Numbered from the stretch's first letter, positions 1-9,959 are shown. The stretch: DNA of 64,000 nucleotides from Ruegeria sp. Ofav3-42 (GCF_022347725.1 NZ_JAKRGB010000002.1:62001-126000), one strand, 5' to 3'. Numbers and translations are program-made. Notes: a model not told the origin generated them from the letters alone.

Positions 1-1
1 G

Positions 2-751
2 GTCGAACGCGGTGTGCGTGAAATCACGCTGCTGGGGCAGAACGTCAACGCTTATCACGGCGCAGGCCCGAACGGTGACATGACACTGGCCGGTCTGATC
101 TGGGAGTTGAACAAGGTCGACGGGCTGGAGCGCATCAGGTTCACCACCTCGCACCCCAATGACATGGCCGATGATCTGATCGAGGCGCACGGGACGTGTG
201 AAAAGCTGATGCCCTATCTGCACCTGCCAGTTCAGTCGGGTTCGGATCGTATTCTCAAGCGGATGAACCGCAGCCACACCGCCGAAAGCTATCTGCGCCT
301 GATCGAGCGCATTCGTGCCGCGCGCCCGGATATCGTGATGTCCGGAGACTTTATCGTCGGGTTCCCCGAGGAGACGGAAGAGGATTTCCAGGCCACCATG
401 GATTTGGTGGAAGAGGTCAAATACGGCTACGCCTATTCGTTCAAGTACTCGACGCGGCCCGGCACCCCGGCGGCCGAAAGGTCTCAGGTTGATCCTGAGG
501 CGGCGGATGACCGCCTGCAGCGGCTTCAGGCCCTGATCACGCGTCACCAGCGCGAAATTCAGGATGCGATGGTTGGTCGGAACGTCAAAGTTCTGTTCGA
601 AAAGACAGGCCGTCAGCCAGGGCAGATGGTCGGAAAATCCGAGTATCTTCATTCAGTTCACGTGTCTGCCGCCGATCTCGCGGTGGGCGAACTCCTGGAT
701 GTTCGGATCACAGGGTCAGGTGCAAACTCGCTTGCGGGAGAGTTGGTTTAA
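2..751 (+). CDS. miaB: tRNA-2-methylthio-N6-dimethylallyladenosine synthase MiaB (C-terminal part)
   Basis: The reading frame is open from the first bases of the window, so the gene starts upstream and only about 249 C-terminal residues are seen. MiaB is a radical-SAM methylthiotransferase that adds a methylthio group to i6A37 of tRNAs reading UNN codons. Visible are the late part of the radical-SAM domain ([41 protein letters not shown]) and a C-terminal TRAM domain from about residue 185. The CxxxCxxC cluster motif is off-window. MiaB, PhoH, YbeY, CorC and Lnt genes lie together in many alphaproteobacteria, which fits the genes that follow. Confidence 0.95.
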   Translation, partial: VERGVREITLLGQNVNAYHGAGPNGDMTLAGLIWELNKVDGLERIRFTTSHPNDMADDLIEAHGTCEKLMPYLHLPVQSGSDRILKRMNRSHTAESYLRLIERIRAARPDIVMSGDFIVGFPEETEEDFQATMDLVEEVKYGYAYSFKYSTRPGTPAAERSQVDPEAADDRLQRLQALITRHQREIQDAMVGRNVKVLFEKTGRQPGQMVGKSEYLHSVHVSAADLAVGELLDVRITGSGANSLAGELV

Positions 752-932
752 CGCGGCCTTTATGCGCCGTTTGGAAACCATATTGATTTGTTAATTCCAA
801 ATTTACCCTTGATTTATCACTTGGAACTATGTTCCGAGAAAAATCAGGATTTTTAGGGGCCTAGGGTTTTAGGTCTTTGAAAGCCCATTTCTGTGCCGAC
901 CGGATCAACAGGTCGGGCGATGGAGGGTACGA

Positions 933-1697
933 GTGAAGATTGTGAAGCGTTCCAGTGAACTGTTTGTCGATATTGCCCTGTCGACCGCGATCACCTTTAT
1001 GGTTTTTTCCGGTTCGACTGTAGCAGGCAATCTGGATCAGGGGGTCTCTGACCCGCCCATAGTCAGTCCCAAGCGGATCGGTGCGGACGTCAACGCCTTT
1101 TATCTTGGTGTGACAGGCGGATACGCTATTGGCGGTGACGAAAGGTTCGGCCTGAATTCATCCGGCAGCACGTCGGAAGTTGGCGAACTGGACCTTAGCG
1201 GTTCATATGGTGGCTTTCGCGGCGGTTGGCGCGGCGTTCTGCCCGCAAAGGGCGGGCGCGACTATGTTTACGGGTTTGAACTTGGGTATGAGTTCGGTTC
1301 GATCGGCGATGAAGTCACCAATCAAATCAACGGAGAGACCGTTACCGGCAGCTCCGAGATTTCAGACGTTTTCTCAGTACGGCTTCGCAATGGATTGACC
1401 AACAAAAGCGGCAAAGTTTTGTACTATGTTTCAGCCGGTTACGTGAACGGAGACATTTCGACCAAAAGCAGCCAGACAACCGGTGGAAATACTCAGTTTT
1501 TAGAAGATAGCGGCCGGCGCAGCGGGTTTTCCGCAAGCATTGGGGCCGAGCATAATCTCAACGAAAACTGGTCGATTACCGGTGAGTACGAATATGTACA
1601 ATTCAGCTCGGAAGACGTCGAATTCTCCAATGGTACGTCCACCAAGTCGACACCGCGATACCGTGGTCTGAAGCTGGGACTTAACTACAGATTCTGA
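933..1697 (+). CDS. outer-membrane beta-barrel (porin-like) protein
   Basis: A 254-residue exported protein. An N-terminal hydrophobic stretch ending near FSGSTVAG looks like a signal peptide. The rest alternates polar and aromatic or glycine residues and ends in LGLNYRF; a C-terminal Phe is typical of barrels inserted by the Bam complex. The length and the repeated strand pattern match the small OmpA-like/Omp25-type eight-stranded barrels of alphaproteobacteria. The GTG start is supported by a GGAGG box at 922-926, six bases upstream. It sits between miaB and phoH, normally neighbours, so it may be a lineage-specific insertion. The substrate or role cannot be told from sequence. Confidence 0.75.
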   Translation: MKIVKRSSELFVDIALSTAITFMVFSGSTVAGNLDQGVSDPPIVSPKRIGADVNAFYLGVTGGYAIGGDERFGLNSSGSTSEVGELDLSGSYGGFRGGWRGVLPAKGGRDYVYGFELGYEFGSIGDEVTNQINGETVTGSSEISDVFSVRLRNGLTNKSGKVLYYVSAGYVNGDISTKSSQTTGGNTQFLEDSGRRSGFSASIGAEHNLNENWSITGEYEYVQFSSEDVEFSNGTSTKSTPRYRGLKLGLNYRF

Positions 1698-1850
1698 CAT
1701 CTGCCTTGGAATGGCGGCGCTTCCTCAAGGGATTGTGGCCTGTCTTGTGGGCGGTTTTGCCATCCGCCGAGGAAAAAATGAAACTGTGGCTTGCGCCCAC
1801 TAAGATTTCGCGTCTACGCTCAGGGTGACACGCCAAGACAGGAGAGCGGA

Positions 1851-2873
1851 TTGGCCATCGGTGCCCTTACCCCACCGCAAGATGAAATGCCTCAGCGCGA
1901 AGCGTTTGTTGAGTTTCCAGACAACCGATTGTTAATAGACCTTTGCGGCGAATATGACCGCAACCTGACGGAAATCGAGCAGAAGCTCTCTGTTCAGATT
2001 GTGCGCCGCGGGAATCAGCTGGCTGTCATGGGCGACGAAGACGCCCAGAAACAGGCCATTGAGGTCTTGCAGGCGCTTTACACCCGTCTGGAAGGCGGGC
2101 GTGACGTCGAAGCGGCTGATGTGGACCGTGAGTTGCGGATGGGTGGCTCGGAAACGGGCACCGGCAGTCGCGACGGTGACCAGCTTGAGATGTTCAAAGG
2201 TGGCACGGTCGAAATCAAGACCCGCAAAAAACTGGTCGAGCCGCGCACAGATGCGCAAAAGGCGTATGTCCAGTCCCTGTTCCAGAATGAACTGGCCTTT
2301 GGGATCGGTCCCGCCGGTACCGGCAAAACTTACCTTGCCGTCGCTGTCGGCGTGTCCATGTTTATCGGTGGCCATGTAGACCGGATCATCCTCAGCCGAC
2401 CCGCCGTCGAGGCGGGGGAAAAGTTGGGCTATCTGCCCGGCGACATGAAGGACAAGGTCGATCCCTATATGCAGCCGCTTTATGACGCGCTGAACGACTT
2501 TCTGCCCGGCAAACAACTGGCGAAGCTGATTGAAGAAAAGCGAATCGAAATCGCACCGCTGGCCTTCATGCGTGGGCGTACTCTGGCGAATGCCTTTGTG
2601 GTTCTGGACGAGGCGCAAAACGCCACAACCATGCAGATGAAGATGTTTCTGACGCGTCTGGGCGAAGGCAGCCGTATGGTGATTACCGGCGACCGGTCGC
2701 AGGTCGACCTGCCGCGCGGCGTTCAATCCGGGCTTACTGACGCGGAACGGTTGTTGAAAACGATCCCGAATATCAGCTTCAACTACTTCACGTCCAAAGA
2801 TGTTGTTCGTCACCCGCTTGTGGCTGCCATTATCGAGGCGTATGAGGCCGACGCGGGCCGCGAGACAGCATAG
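1851..2873 (+). CDS. phoH: PhoH family ATPase
   Basis: A cytoplasmic P-loop ATPase of the PhoH/YbeZ type, which works near YbeY in RNA metabolism and ribosome maturation. The Walker A motif is GPAGTGKT (near residue 160), and VVLDEAQNAT is the Walker B region. The N-terminal KH-like part contains LCGEYDRNLTEIEQKL. I place the start at TTG 1851 because GGAGAG lies six bases before it and the resulting 340 residues fit the family; the frame stays open back to a TTG at 1791 without a good ribosome site. ybeY follows 39 bp downstream, the usual YbeZ-YbeY pairing. Confidence 0.93.
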   Translation: MAIGALTPPQDEMPQREAFVEFPDNRLLIDLCGEYDRNLTEIEQKLSVQIVRRGNQLAVMGDEDAQKQAIEVLQALYTRLEGGRDVEAADVDRELRMGGSETGTGSRDGDQLEMFKGGTVEIKTRKKLVEPRTDAQKAYVQSLFQNELAFGIGPAGTGKTYLAVAVGVSMFIGGHVDRIILSRPAVEAGEKLGYLPGDMKDKVDPYMQPLYDALNDFLPGKQLAKLIEEKRIEIAPLAFMRGRTLANAFVVLDEAQNATTMQMKMFLTRLGEGSRMVITGDRSQVDLPRGVQSGLTDAERLLKTIPNISFNYFTSKDVVRHPLVAAIIEAYEADAGRETA

Positions 2874-2912
2874 TCATCCAGGTCCCCGCAGCGCGGTTTT
2901 GGGCATGTTGAG

Positions 2913-3410
2913 ATGAACCTTGAAGTTACGATAGAAGATGCGCGGTGGCAGCGGCTGGAGCCGTTGGCCACGCGCGCGATTCAGGCCGTATTGGACTATT
3001 CTGGTCTGGATGATGATCTATGTGAGATCAGTTTGCTTGGCTGCGATGACGCTCGGATCGCGGAACTGAACTCCGAGTTCCGTGACAAGCCTACCCCAAC
3101 GAACGTGCTCAGCTGGCCAGCCGAGGAACTGGCGGCCGAAGTTGCTGGTCAGTCACCGGTAAAGCCAAACCCTGATTTTACCGGCGAGATTGCGCTGGGC
3201 GACATTGCGATTTCCTTCGATACCTGCGCGCGCGAAGCGTCCGAGGCCGGTAAATCCATGGACGATCACGTCACGCACCTGATCATTCACGGAACGTTGC
3301 ACTTGCTGGGTTATGATCACATTCGTAACCCCGACGCCACTTTGATGGAGGGGGTCGAGGTCGAGATACTTGGCAAAATGGGTATCGATGACCCATATTG
3401 TATGTCATAG
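2913..3410 (+). CDS. ybeY: endoribonuclease YbeY (rRNA maturation)
   Basis: 165 residues, the usual size. YbeY is a single-strand endoribonuclease involved in 16S rRNA 3' end maturation and 70S quality control. The zinc motif H-x3-H-x5-H is visible as HGTLHLLGYDH near residue 127, and the domain lead-in ELNSEFRDKPTPTNVLSWP is also characteristic. It is translated from an ATG after a short gap from phoH and precedes the CBS-domain gene, so phoH-ybeY-corC-lnt probably form one transcript. Confidence 0.96.
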   Translation: MNLEVTIEDARWQRLEPLATRAIQAVLDYSGLDDDLCEISLLGCDDARIAELNSEFRDKPTPTNVLSWPAEELAAEVAGQSPVKPNPDFTGEIALGDIAISFDTCAREASEAGKSMDDHVTHLIIHGTLHLLGYDHIRNPDATLMEGVEVEILGKMGIDDPYCMS

Positions 3411-3443
3411 GGCCCTCAGTGGCCGATTATTTGGAACAGGATT

Positions 3444-4331
3444 ATGGGCGATACAGACGGCAGTTCTATGGCGGCGCAGGGCGCGCAACCGAAGAACAGC
3501 GGTGAAGAATTTGGCGAGAAAGCTGGTTTCTTTTCTCGAATAGTGGACGCGCTCTCATCGCAGAGCGATGAAGAGGTTGGCGCGGCCAATGGACATGAGG
3601 TCGACAAGGTTCAGCCCCGGGGTATGATCAACCTGCGGCGGATGCGGGTCGAGGACGTCGCCATTCCAACGGCAGAAATCGTGTCCGTTCCTTCCACCAT
3701 CAGCAAGGACGAACTGGCTCAGCTTTTCCGCGAGAGCGGGCTGTCCCGAATCCCGGTCTACGAGGGGACGCTGGATACGCCTTTGGGCTTTGTCCACCTC
3801 AAGGACTTTGCGCTGACCCATGGCTTCAACGGCACATCTTCGGAGTTCGATCTTGTGTCGATGCTGCGCACCCTGCTGTTCGTACCGCCGTCGATGCCAA
3901 TCGGCGTTCTGCTGACCAAGATGCAGACCGAGCGTCGCCACATGGCGCTCGTGATCGATGAATATGGCGGCGTCGATGGATTGGTGACGATCGAGGATCT
4001 CATTGAACAGGTGGTCGGTGAAATTGCCGATGAACACGATGCGGACGAGGATCAGCTTTGGATTCAGGAAAAACCCGGCTGCTATACTGTGCAGGCGCGC
4101 GTTCCGCTTGAAGAGTTCGAGGCCGAGATCGGGCGCTCTCTGACCAGCCACGAAGATGTGGACGAGGAAGAAATCGATACGCTGGGCGGCCTGGTCTTCA
4201 TGCTGTCCGGTCGCGTTCCTGCCCGAGGCGAGGTCGTGCTGCACCCCGAAGGCCCGGAGTTCGAAGTAATCGATGCCGATCCTCGTCGGATCAAGCGTCT
4301 GCGCGTCATGTTGCCGGATCGCGTTGAATGA
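3444..4331 (+). CDS. CBS-domain protein of the CorC/hemolysin C family
   Basis: 295 residues with no predicted membrane span. Two CBS motifs follow each other (about residues 72-125 and 140-190, including ALVIDEYGGVDGLVTIEDL), then a C-terminal CorC_HlyC domain that binds FAD-like or nucleotide ligands in relatives. The family includes CorC, linked to magnesium/cobalt efflux, and proteins annotated as hemolysin TlyC; the true activity here is unknown. The stop codon overlaps the start of lnt by four bases (ATGA at 4328-4331), indicating translational coupling. An adjacent lnt gene is a standard association. Confidence 0.9.
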   Translation: MGDTDGSSMAAQGAQPKNSGEEFGEKAGFFSRIVDALSSQSDEEVGAANGHEVDKVQPRGMINLRRMRVEDVAIPTAEIVSVPSTISKDELAQLFRESGLSRIPVYEGTLDTPLGFVHLKDFALTHGFNGTSSEFDLVSMLRTLLFVPPSMPIGVLLTKMQTERRHMALVIDEYGGVDGLVTIEDLIEQVVGEIADEHDADEDQLWIQEKPGCYTVQARVPLEEFEAEIGRSLTSHEDVDEEEIDTLGGLVFMLSGRVPARGEVVLHPEGPEFEVIDADPRRIKRLRVMLPDRVE

Positions 4332-5824
4332 ACCCTGCAAAGGGCTGGCCATTTTGGCTGAGGTTCATACTTGCTGCTGCGCTGGGCGCGGTGGCGGCGT
4401 TCGGGTTGGCTCCATTTGGTATGTGGCCAGCGACCGTGGTCGCTCTGATCCTGCTGTCTCCGCTATTTCTGACAACCGAGACGCGGAAGCAGGCGGCTTG
4501 GCTGGGTTGGGCCTTTGCGACGGGGTACTTCGCGCACGCACTTAGCTGGATTGTCGAGCCATTCTTTGTCGACGCACAGCGGCACGCGTGGATGGCCCCA
4601 TTTGCCCTGACGTTTATGGCAGGCGGCCTTGCGTTGTTCTGGGCGCTTGCTTTTTGGGCAGCCCGACGCCCGGGCGGAAATGCGGTGGCGCAGACCGTTT
4701 TTCTGGCCGTCTCAATTTCTTTATTAGAGCTTGCCCGGGGTTATGTTCTGACCGGGTTCCCCTGGGCTGGGCTGGCTCAGGTTTGGGTGGACACGCCGGT
4801 GGCCCAACTCTTGTCCCTGATCGGACCGTACGGGTTTGGCGCTGTAACGCTACTGGCGACACTGCCATTGGGCGCCGCGCTATCGCGGCGTGGTGGCTTT
4901 GTGTTGCCGTTGTGCTTCACGGTCGGGGCTGTCGGTGTGGCGCTCGGTTACGCAGCCACGCGCCCGGATGTCCATGAAACCGAACATATCATCCGCCTAA
5001 TTCAGCCAAACGCGCCTCAGCACCAAAAATGGGACCCCGAATTCGCCCCGCTGTTCTTCGCCCGTCAGGTCGAGTTCACGGCGTCCGATCCCCGTCCCGA
5101 TCTTATCGTCTGGCCGGAAACTTCGGTACCTGCGTGGCTGGGCAGCGCGCAGCCGTATTTGGCGGCGGTCGCTGATGCAGCGCAGGGCACGCCCGTTTTT
5201 CTGGGTATCCAGAGGGGAGATGGTCCGCGCATATTCAATTCGATGATCTATCTGAACGAGGATGGTCAGCAGCAGGGTCTTTACGACAAGCATCACCTCG
5301 CGCCGTTTGGGGAGTATGTCCCGTTCGGTGAAGTTATGGCCCGGTTCGGCATATACGGAATGGCCGCAACCACCGGCAACGGATTTTCCGCCGGTCCCGG
5401 CGCGGCCCTGATGGATGCCGGAAAGCTGGGAAAAGCTCTGCCGTTAATCTGCTATGAGGCCGTATTCTCGCAGGACGTTCTGTCGGCTCCTGACCGGGCC
5501 GATTTCCTGTTGCAGATCACCAATGACGCCTGGTTTGGAACGCGGTCCGGTCCCTATCAGCATTTGGCGCAGGCCCAGATGCGGGCAATTGAGCAAGGCC
5601 TGCCGATGATGCGGTCGGCCAATACAGGGGTTTCGGCGATGATCGACCCATTGGGCCGGATAACCGAAGCTCTGCCTTTGGGTCAGGCTGGGTTCATCGA
5701 CGCAAAACTGCCGCGGCCGTTGGTCCCGACGGTGTATTCGCGCATAGGGGATATGCCGATCTTCGTCGCGCTGATGGTGTTCTTTGCGCTGTTTTGGCGC
5801 AACGCACGAAAGCAGCAGGGATAA
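4328..5824 (+). CDS. lnt: apolipoprotein N-acyltransferase
   Basis: 498 residues. Lnt transfers the third acyl chain to the N-terminal cysteine of lipoproteins at the periplasmic face of the inner membrane. The N-terminal 200 residues hold several hydrophobic spans (including FGLAPFGMWPATVVAL). The C-terminal half is a nitrilase-type domain with the triad Glu264 (VWPETSVP), Lys321 (YDKHHLAPFGEYVP) and Cys375 (ICYEAVF). A last transmembrane helix follows (FVALMVFFALFW). It overlaps corC by four bases and is the last gene before the metK riboswitch. Confidence 0.96.
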   Translation: MNPAKGWPFWLRFILAAALGAVAAFGLAPFGMWPATVVALILLSPLFLTTETRKQAAWLGWAFATGYFAHALSWIVEPFFVDAQRHAWMAPFALTFMAGGLALFWALAFWAARRPGGNAVAQTVFLAVSISLLELARGYVLTGFPWAGLAQVWVDTPVAQLLSLIGPYGFGAVTLLATLPLGAALSRRGGFVLPLCFTVGAVGVALGYAATRPDVHETEHIIRLIQPNAPQHQKWDPEFAPLFFARQVEFTASDPRPDLIVWPETSVPAWLGSAQPYLAAVADAAQGTPVFLGIQRGDGPRIFNSMIYLNEDGQQQGLYDKHHLAPFGEYVPFGEVMARFGIYGMAATTGNGFSAGPGAALMDAGKLGKALPLICYEAVFSQDVLSAPDRADFLLQITNDAWFGTRSGPYQHLAQAQMRAIEQGLPMMRSANTGVSAMIDPLGRITEALPLGQAGFIDAKLPRPLVPTVYSRIGDMPIFVALMVFFALFWRNARKQQG

Positions 5825-5863
5825 TTTCGCATTGACCCTTTGTTTCAAGGGGCGTATTCCGTC

Positions 5864-5915
5864 GCATGCCCGTCACAACGGCTTCCTGGCGTGATGGGGA
5901 AATCTCAATGGAGCA
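5864..5915 (+). promoter_or_regulatory. SAM/SAH riboswitch upstream of metK
   Basis: A stem pairs CCCGTCAC (5869-5876) with GTGATGGG (5891-5898). Its loop carries AACGGCTTCCTGGC, and the following GGAGC (5910-5914) can pair with GCTTCC in that loop as an H-type pseudoknot. This is the consensus of the small SAM/SAH riboswitch, known from Rhodobacterales ahead of metK. GGAG is also the ribosome-binding site for the ATG at 5921, so ligand binding should hide it and lower MetK translation. The stem has one G-U wobble; the loop matches the consensus as I remember it. Confidence 0.93.
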
Positions 5916-5920
5916 CTTTC

Positions 5921-7102
5921 ATGTCCCGACAGAACTACACATTTACTTCGGAGTCTGTTTCCGAAGGGCATCCGGATAAGGTTTGCGACCGCATTTCCGA
6001 TGCCGTACTTGACGCATTTCTGAACGAAGAACCCGAAGCGCGCGTGGCGTGCGAAACCTTTGCTACGACCGATCGTGTCGTCATCGGTGGAGAAGTAGGT
6101 CTGTCTGATCAGGAAAAGCTGCACGACTATATGGGCCGTATCGACGAGATCGCGCGCGCCTGTATCAAGGATATCGGCTACGAGCAGGACAAATTTCACC
6201 ACGAAACGGTCGAGGTGACGAACCTGCTGCACGAACAGTCTGCGCATATCGCACAGGGCGTGGATGCAGCAGCAGACAAGGACGAAGGTGCTGGTGACCA
6301 AGGCATCATGTTCGGTTACGCCACCACGGAAACACCGGCTCTGATGCCCGCACCGATCCAGTATTCGCACGCAATTCTGCGCCGTCTGGCCGAGGTGCGT
6401 AAAAGCGGCGCTGAACCCGCACTGGGACCGGACGCGAAATCGCAGCTTTCGGTTGTCTATCGTGATGGCCAACCGGTAGGCGTCAGCTCGATTGTTTTGT
6501 CGACGCAGCATCTGGACGAAACGCTGACTTCGAAAGACATTCGCGGCATCGTCGAGCCATACATTGCAGAAACGCTGCCCGAAGGGTGGCTGACCAGCGA
6601 GACTGAATGGCACGTCAATCCGACGGGCAAGTTCGTTATCGGTGGTCCCGACGGCGATGCTGGTCTGACAGGTCGCAAGATCATTGTTGACACATACGGT
6701 GGCGCAGCCCCGCATGGCGGTGGCGCTTTCTCGGGCAAAGATCCGACCAAGGTTGACCGCTCGGCCGCTTACGCCGCGCGCTACCTCGCCAAGAACGTCG
6801 TTGCTGCAGGAATGGCGGAACGCTGCACAATCCAGCTGAGCTATGCGATCGGGGTGTCCAAGCCTTTGTCCATTTATGCGGATACGCATGGAACAGGGCA
6901 GGTTACGGATGCCGAGATCGAAAAGGCCGTCGGTCAGGTGATGGACCTGACCCCACGCGGAATCCGGCAGCACCTGCAGTTGAACAAGCCCATCTATCAG
7001 CGCACCGCTGCATATGGCCACTTCGGCCGTGAACCCGATACGGATGGCGGCTTTAGCTGGGAACGCACCGATCTGGCCGACACTCTGAAAGCTGCGGTCT
7101 GA
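5921..7102 (+). CDS. metK: S-adenosylmethionine synthetase
   Basis: 393 residues from the ATG at 5921. MetK makes SAM from methionine and ATP. Motifs are [10 protein letters not shown] near the N terminus, [12 protein letters not shown] in the middle (the ATP-binding hexapeptide region) and [16 protein letters not shown] (P-loop-like). An upstream in-frame ATG at 5840 would place the riboswitch inside the coding region, so the later start is chosen: it has GGAG seven bases upstream and gives the family length. Control by the SAM/SAH riboswitch is expected. Confidence 0.97.
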   Translation: MSRQNYTFTSESVSEGHPDKVCDRISDAVLDAFLNEEPEARVACETFATTDRVVIGGEVGLSDQEKLHDYMGRIDEIARACIKDIGYEQDKFHHETVEVTNLLHEQSAHIAQGVDAAADKDEGAGDQGIMFGYATTETPALMPAPIQYSHAILRRLAEVRKSGAEPALGPDAKSQLSVVYRDGQPVGVSSIVLSTQHLDETLTSKDIRGIVEPYIAETLPEGWLTSETEWHVNPTGKFVIGGPDGDAGLTGRKIIVDTYGGAAPHGGGAFSGKDPTKVDRSAAYAARYLAKNVVAAGMAERCTIQLSYAIGVSKPLSIYADTHGTGQVTDAEIEKAVGQVMDLTPRGIRQHLQLNKPIYQRTAAYGHFGREPDTDGGFSWERTDLADTLKAAV

Positions 7103-7115
7103 TCCACACTAATCG

Positions 7116-7143
7116 AAGCGCGCCGAAACCGGCGCGCTTTTTC
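7116..7143 (+). terminator. intrinsic terminator after metK
   Basis: AGCGCGCC (7117-7124) pairs perfectly with GGCGCGCT (7131-7138) around a six-base loop, followed by a run of T. It lies 14 bp after the metK stop. Confidence 0.9.
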
Positions 7144-7194
7144 GTTCAGGCATCGGGGTTGCAACACTTCGACCTGCGCAGTATGGGCACCGCC

Positions 7195-7905
7195 ATGAGC
7201 ACCCAGACACCACAGCGCCCCCGCAGAAACTTCTATGGCCGCTTCAAGGGGAAAACCCTGAAGCCCAGCCAAAAGACTTATCTGAGTGAAGACTTGACTG
7301 CCCTGTCACCGGGTGCGGTCGATTGGGAGACCAACTCCGAACGCAAGCCGCTTGATCTTGACGGCTTGTTCGGTGGCAAGGATGTTTGGCTTGAGGTCGG
7401 ATTCGGCGGTGGCGAACATTTGGTGCATCAGGCCGCGAGCAACCCGAATATCGGAATTATAGGGGCAGAGCCCTACATCAACGGCGTAGCCATGCTCTTG
7501 GGTAAGATTCGCAAGGCTGGGGTCGAAAATCTGGCCGTACATCCCGGTGATGCGCGTGATCTGTTTGACGTGTTGCCCGAGGCGAGCATCTCACGTGCAT
7601 TCCTGCTGTATCCCGACCCATGGCCCAAGACGCGGCACCACCGTCGCCGCTTTGTGACGCCCGAGCATCTGGAACCGCTGGCTCGGGTTTTGAAACCGGG
7701 TTCGATTTTCCGCGTGGCCACCGATATTCCGGATTACGTTCGCCAGACGCTGGAAGAGGTTCCTCGCGCCGGGTTCGAATGGCTGGCCGAGCGCCCCTCG
7801 GACTGGCGAGAGCCGTGGGAAGACTGGATTTCCACCCGTTACGAGCAGAAGGCTCTGCGTGAAGGCCGTAGGCCACATTATCTGACCTTCCGGCGCAAAG
7901 GCTGA
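7195..7905 (+). CDS. trmB: tRNA (guanine-N7-)-methyltransferase
   Basis: 236 residues from the ATG at 7195. TrmB methylates G46 of tRNA using SAM. It shows the SAM-binding region (WLEVGFGGGEH, GAEPYINGV) and the hallmark PDPWPKTRHHRRR segment that binds tRNA. The frame extends upstream to a TTG at 7159 and an ATG at 7183; none has a strong ribosome site, and the residues before 7195 are not conserved in the family as I know it. Its position after metK is common in alphaproteobacteria and suits a SAM-linked group. Confidence 0.93.
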   Translation: MSTQTPQRPRRNFYGRFKGKTLKPSQKTYLSEDLTALSPGAVDWETNSERKPLDLDGLFGGKDVWLEVGFGGGEHLVHQAASNPNIGIIGAEPYINGVAMLLGKIRKAGVENLAVHPGDARDLFDVLPEASISRAFLLYPDPWPKTRHHRRRFVTPEHLEPLARVLKPGSIFRVATDIPDYVRQTLEEVPRAGFEWLAERPSDWREPWEDWISTRYEQKALREGRRPHYLTFRRKG

Positions 7906-7974
7906 TTGCCGCTGGACCAACCGGCCCCAATTCGCTAATCGGCTTGAGCACTGATAGCGAAAACAGGAGCCCCC

Positions 7975-9333
7975 ATGTCCGGACACGGCACGCCCATCCC
8001 GATGACCTCGCATCCCTGCGGCCCGCTGACCGGCACGGCAGAGGTGCCCGGTGACAAATCGATCTCGCACCGGTCGCTGATCCTGGGCGCGATGGCCGTG
8101 GGTGAAACCAAGATCTCGGGCTTATTGGAGGGCGAGGATGTTCTGGACACCGCTAAGGCCATGCGCGCCTTTGGGGCCGAAGTCACCGACCACGGCGGCG
8201 GAGAATGGACCGTACATGGTGTAGGCGTCGGCGGCTTTGCCGAGCCTGATCAGGTGATTGATTGTGGCAACTCTGGCACCGGCGTTCGGCTGATCATGGG
8301 CGCTATGGCGACCTGTCCGATCACGGCGACCTTTACCGGGGATGCCAGCCTGAACAAACGACCAATGGCGCGTGTCACCGACCCGCTGGCGCTGTTTGGA
8401 ACGCTATCGGTAGGCCGTTCCGGCGGGCGTTTGCCGATGACAATCGTTGGTGCGGCCGAACCGGTTCCGGTTCACTACGAAGTGCCCGTACCTTCGGCAC
8501 AGGTGAAATCCGCTGTGCTTCTGGCTGGTCTGAATGCCCCCGGCAAAACTGTGGTGATCGAGAAAGAAGCCACCCGTGACCATTCCGAACGTATGCTGGC
8601 GGGCTTTGGTGCAGAGATCACGGTTGAGGATACTGATGAGGGCAGGGTAATCACGCTGACTGGACGCCCGGAACTAAAGCCACAGGTCATCGCTGTTCCG
8701 CGCGATCCGTCCAGCGCTGCCTTTCCGGTCTGCGCGGCGCTCATCACGCCCGGTTCGGACGTTCTGGTGCCGGGCATTGGCCTGAACCCCACGCGCGCGG
8801 GTCTGTTTACTACGCTGCGTGAGATGGGTGCGGACCTGACCTATGAGAATGAGCGCGAAGAGGGCGGGGAGCCCGTCGCCGATCTGCGAGCAAAGTACTC
8901 GCCAAATATGAAAGGCATCAACGTGCCGCCGGAACGCGCGGCCTCGATGATCGACGAATACCCAGTTCTTTCCGTGATCGCAGCGAATGCCACCGGCACC
9001 ACGATGATGGGCGGTGTGAAAGAACTGCGCGTCAAGGAGAGCGACCGGATTGATGCGATGGCCCGAGGTCTGCGCGCCAATGGCGTGACCGTGGACGAAG
9101 GCGACGATTGGTGGACGGTAGAAGGGCTGGGCATCGGCAATGTCCCCGGTGGCGGAACTTGCGAGAGTTTTCTGGACCACCGCATTGCCATGTCCTTCAT
9201 GATTTTGGGGATGGGCGCTAAAAAGGGCGTCACTGTCGATGATGCCGGCCCGATCGCAACATCATTCCCGATCTTTGAACCACTAATGGCAAAATTGGGT
9301 GCCAAACTGCTTCGGAACAATCGGTCGGTTTGA
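7975..9333 (+). CDS. aroA: 3-phosphoshikimate 1-carboxyvinyltransferase (EPSP synthase, class II)
   Basis: 452 residues, cytoplasmic, sixth step of the shikimate pathway. All four short motifs that separate class II enzymes from class I are present: GDKS (26-29), SAQVK, RDHSE and NPTR. The substrate-binding element reads CGNSGTGVR with Gly101 at the position where the glyphosate-tolerant CP4 enzyme has alanine (compare Gly96 in E. coli), so tolerance should not be assumed. A GGAG box precedes the ATG. It overlaps cmk by one base (TGATG at 9331-9335). aroA-cmk is the standard alphaproteobacterial order. Confidence 0.97.
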   Translation: MSGHGTPIPMTSHPCGPLTGTAEVPGDKSISHRSLILGAMAVGETKISGLLEGEDVLDTAKAMRAFGAEVTDHGGGEWTVHGVGVGGFAEPDQVIDCGNSGTGVRLIMGAMATCPITATFTGDASLNKRPMARVTDPLALFGTLSVGRSGGRLPMTIVGAAEPVPVHYEVPVPSAQVKSAVLLAGLNAPGKTVVIEKEATRDHSERMLAGFGAEITVEDTDEGRVITLTGRPELKPQVIAVPRDPSSAAFPVCAALITPGSDVLVPGIGLNPTRAGLFTTLREMGADLTYENEREEGGEPVADLRAKYSPNMKGINVPPERAASMIDEYPVLSVIAANATGTTMMGGVKELRVKESDRIDAMARGLRANGVTVDEGDDWWTVEGLGIGNVPGGGTCESFLDHRIAMSFMILGMGAKKGVTVDDAGPIATSFPIFEPLMAKLGAKLLRNNRSV

Positions 9334-9959
9334 TGTCAGACACGCCATTTACAGTTGCGATTGATGGTCCGGCTGCAGCGGGCAAGGGAACGATCTCGAA
9401 AGGGATCGCATCTCAGTTTGGGTTCGCGCATTTGGACACCGGGCTTTTGTACCGCGCGGTGGGCCGTCGGACCCTCCGGGGGATGGCGCCTGTTGAGGCA
9501 GCGCAAGCACTTACGGCTGAGGAATTGGAGCAGGGCGGCCTGCGCACAGCTGAAATCGCACAGGCGGCTTCCAAGGTTGCCGTCATCGCCGAGGTTCGGG
9601 CGGCTCTGGTGGAATTCCAGCGGACCTTCGCGCGCCGAACAGGTGGGGCAGTATTGGATGGCCGCGATATCGGTACGGTGATTTGTCCCGAGGCCGAGGT
9701 GAAACTGTTCGTCACAGCCAGCCCCGAGGTTCGGGCAGAACGCCGTTACCTTGAACTGGCCGCCAAGGGCAGTGACGTCACGCGTGAACAGGTATTGTCG
9801 GATGTCCGTGAACGCGATGCACGCGATGCCGAACGCAGCACCGCGCCGATGAAACCGGCAGACGACGCCGTATTGCTGGACACTTCGGATCTGAGCATCG
9901 AGACCGCCTTGGCCAAGGCTGTTGAGATCGTTGAAAAGGTAAGGCCCGCGAACCTTTGA
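9333..9959 (+). CDS. cmk: cytidylate kinase
   Basis: 208 residues. It phosphorylates CMP and dCMP with ATP. The Walker A motif is GPAAAGKGT at the N terminus, [10 protein letters not shown] and [14 protein letters not shown] are the CMP-binding segments, and [20 protein letters not shown] is the C-terminal signature. The start is the ATG at 9333 that shares its A with the aroA TGA. In relatives rpsA follows directly; here rpsA is about 5.7 kb further on. Confidence 0.96.
   Translation: MSDTPFTVAIDGPAAAGKGTISKGIASQFGFAHLDTGLLYRAVGRRTLRGMAPVEAAQALTAEELEQGGLRTAEIAQAASKVAVIAEVRAALVEFQRTFARRTGGAVLDGRDIGTVICPEAEVKLFVTASPEVRAERRYLELAAKGSDVTREQVLSDVRERDARDAERSTAPMKPADDAVLLDTSDLSIETALAKAVEIVEKVRPANL

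Noticed and set aside
752..932. promoter for the outer-membrane protein gene
   Set aside because: TTGATT and TTGTTA hexamers occur in the AT-rich stretch, but none has a matching -10 box at the right distance.
1932..2813. 293-codon minus-strand frame opposite phoH
   Set aside because: Shadow of phoH; no recognisable domain.
5873..7021. 382-codon minus-strand frame opposite metK
   Set aside because: Fully inside metK and its riboswitch, with no ribosome site or family likeness; metK on the plus strand is certain.
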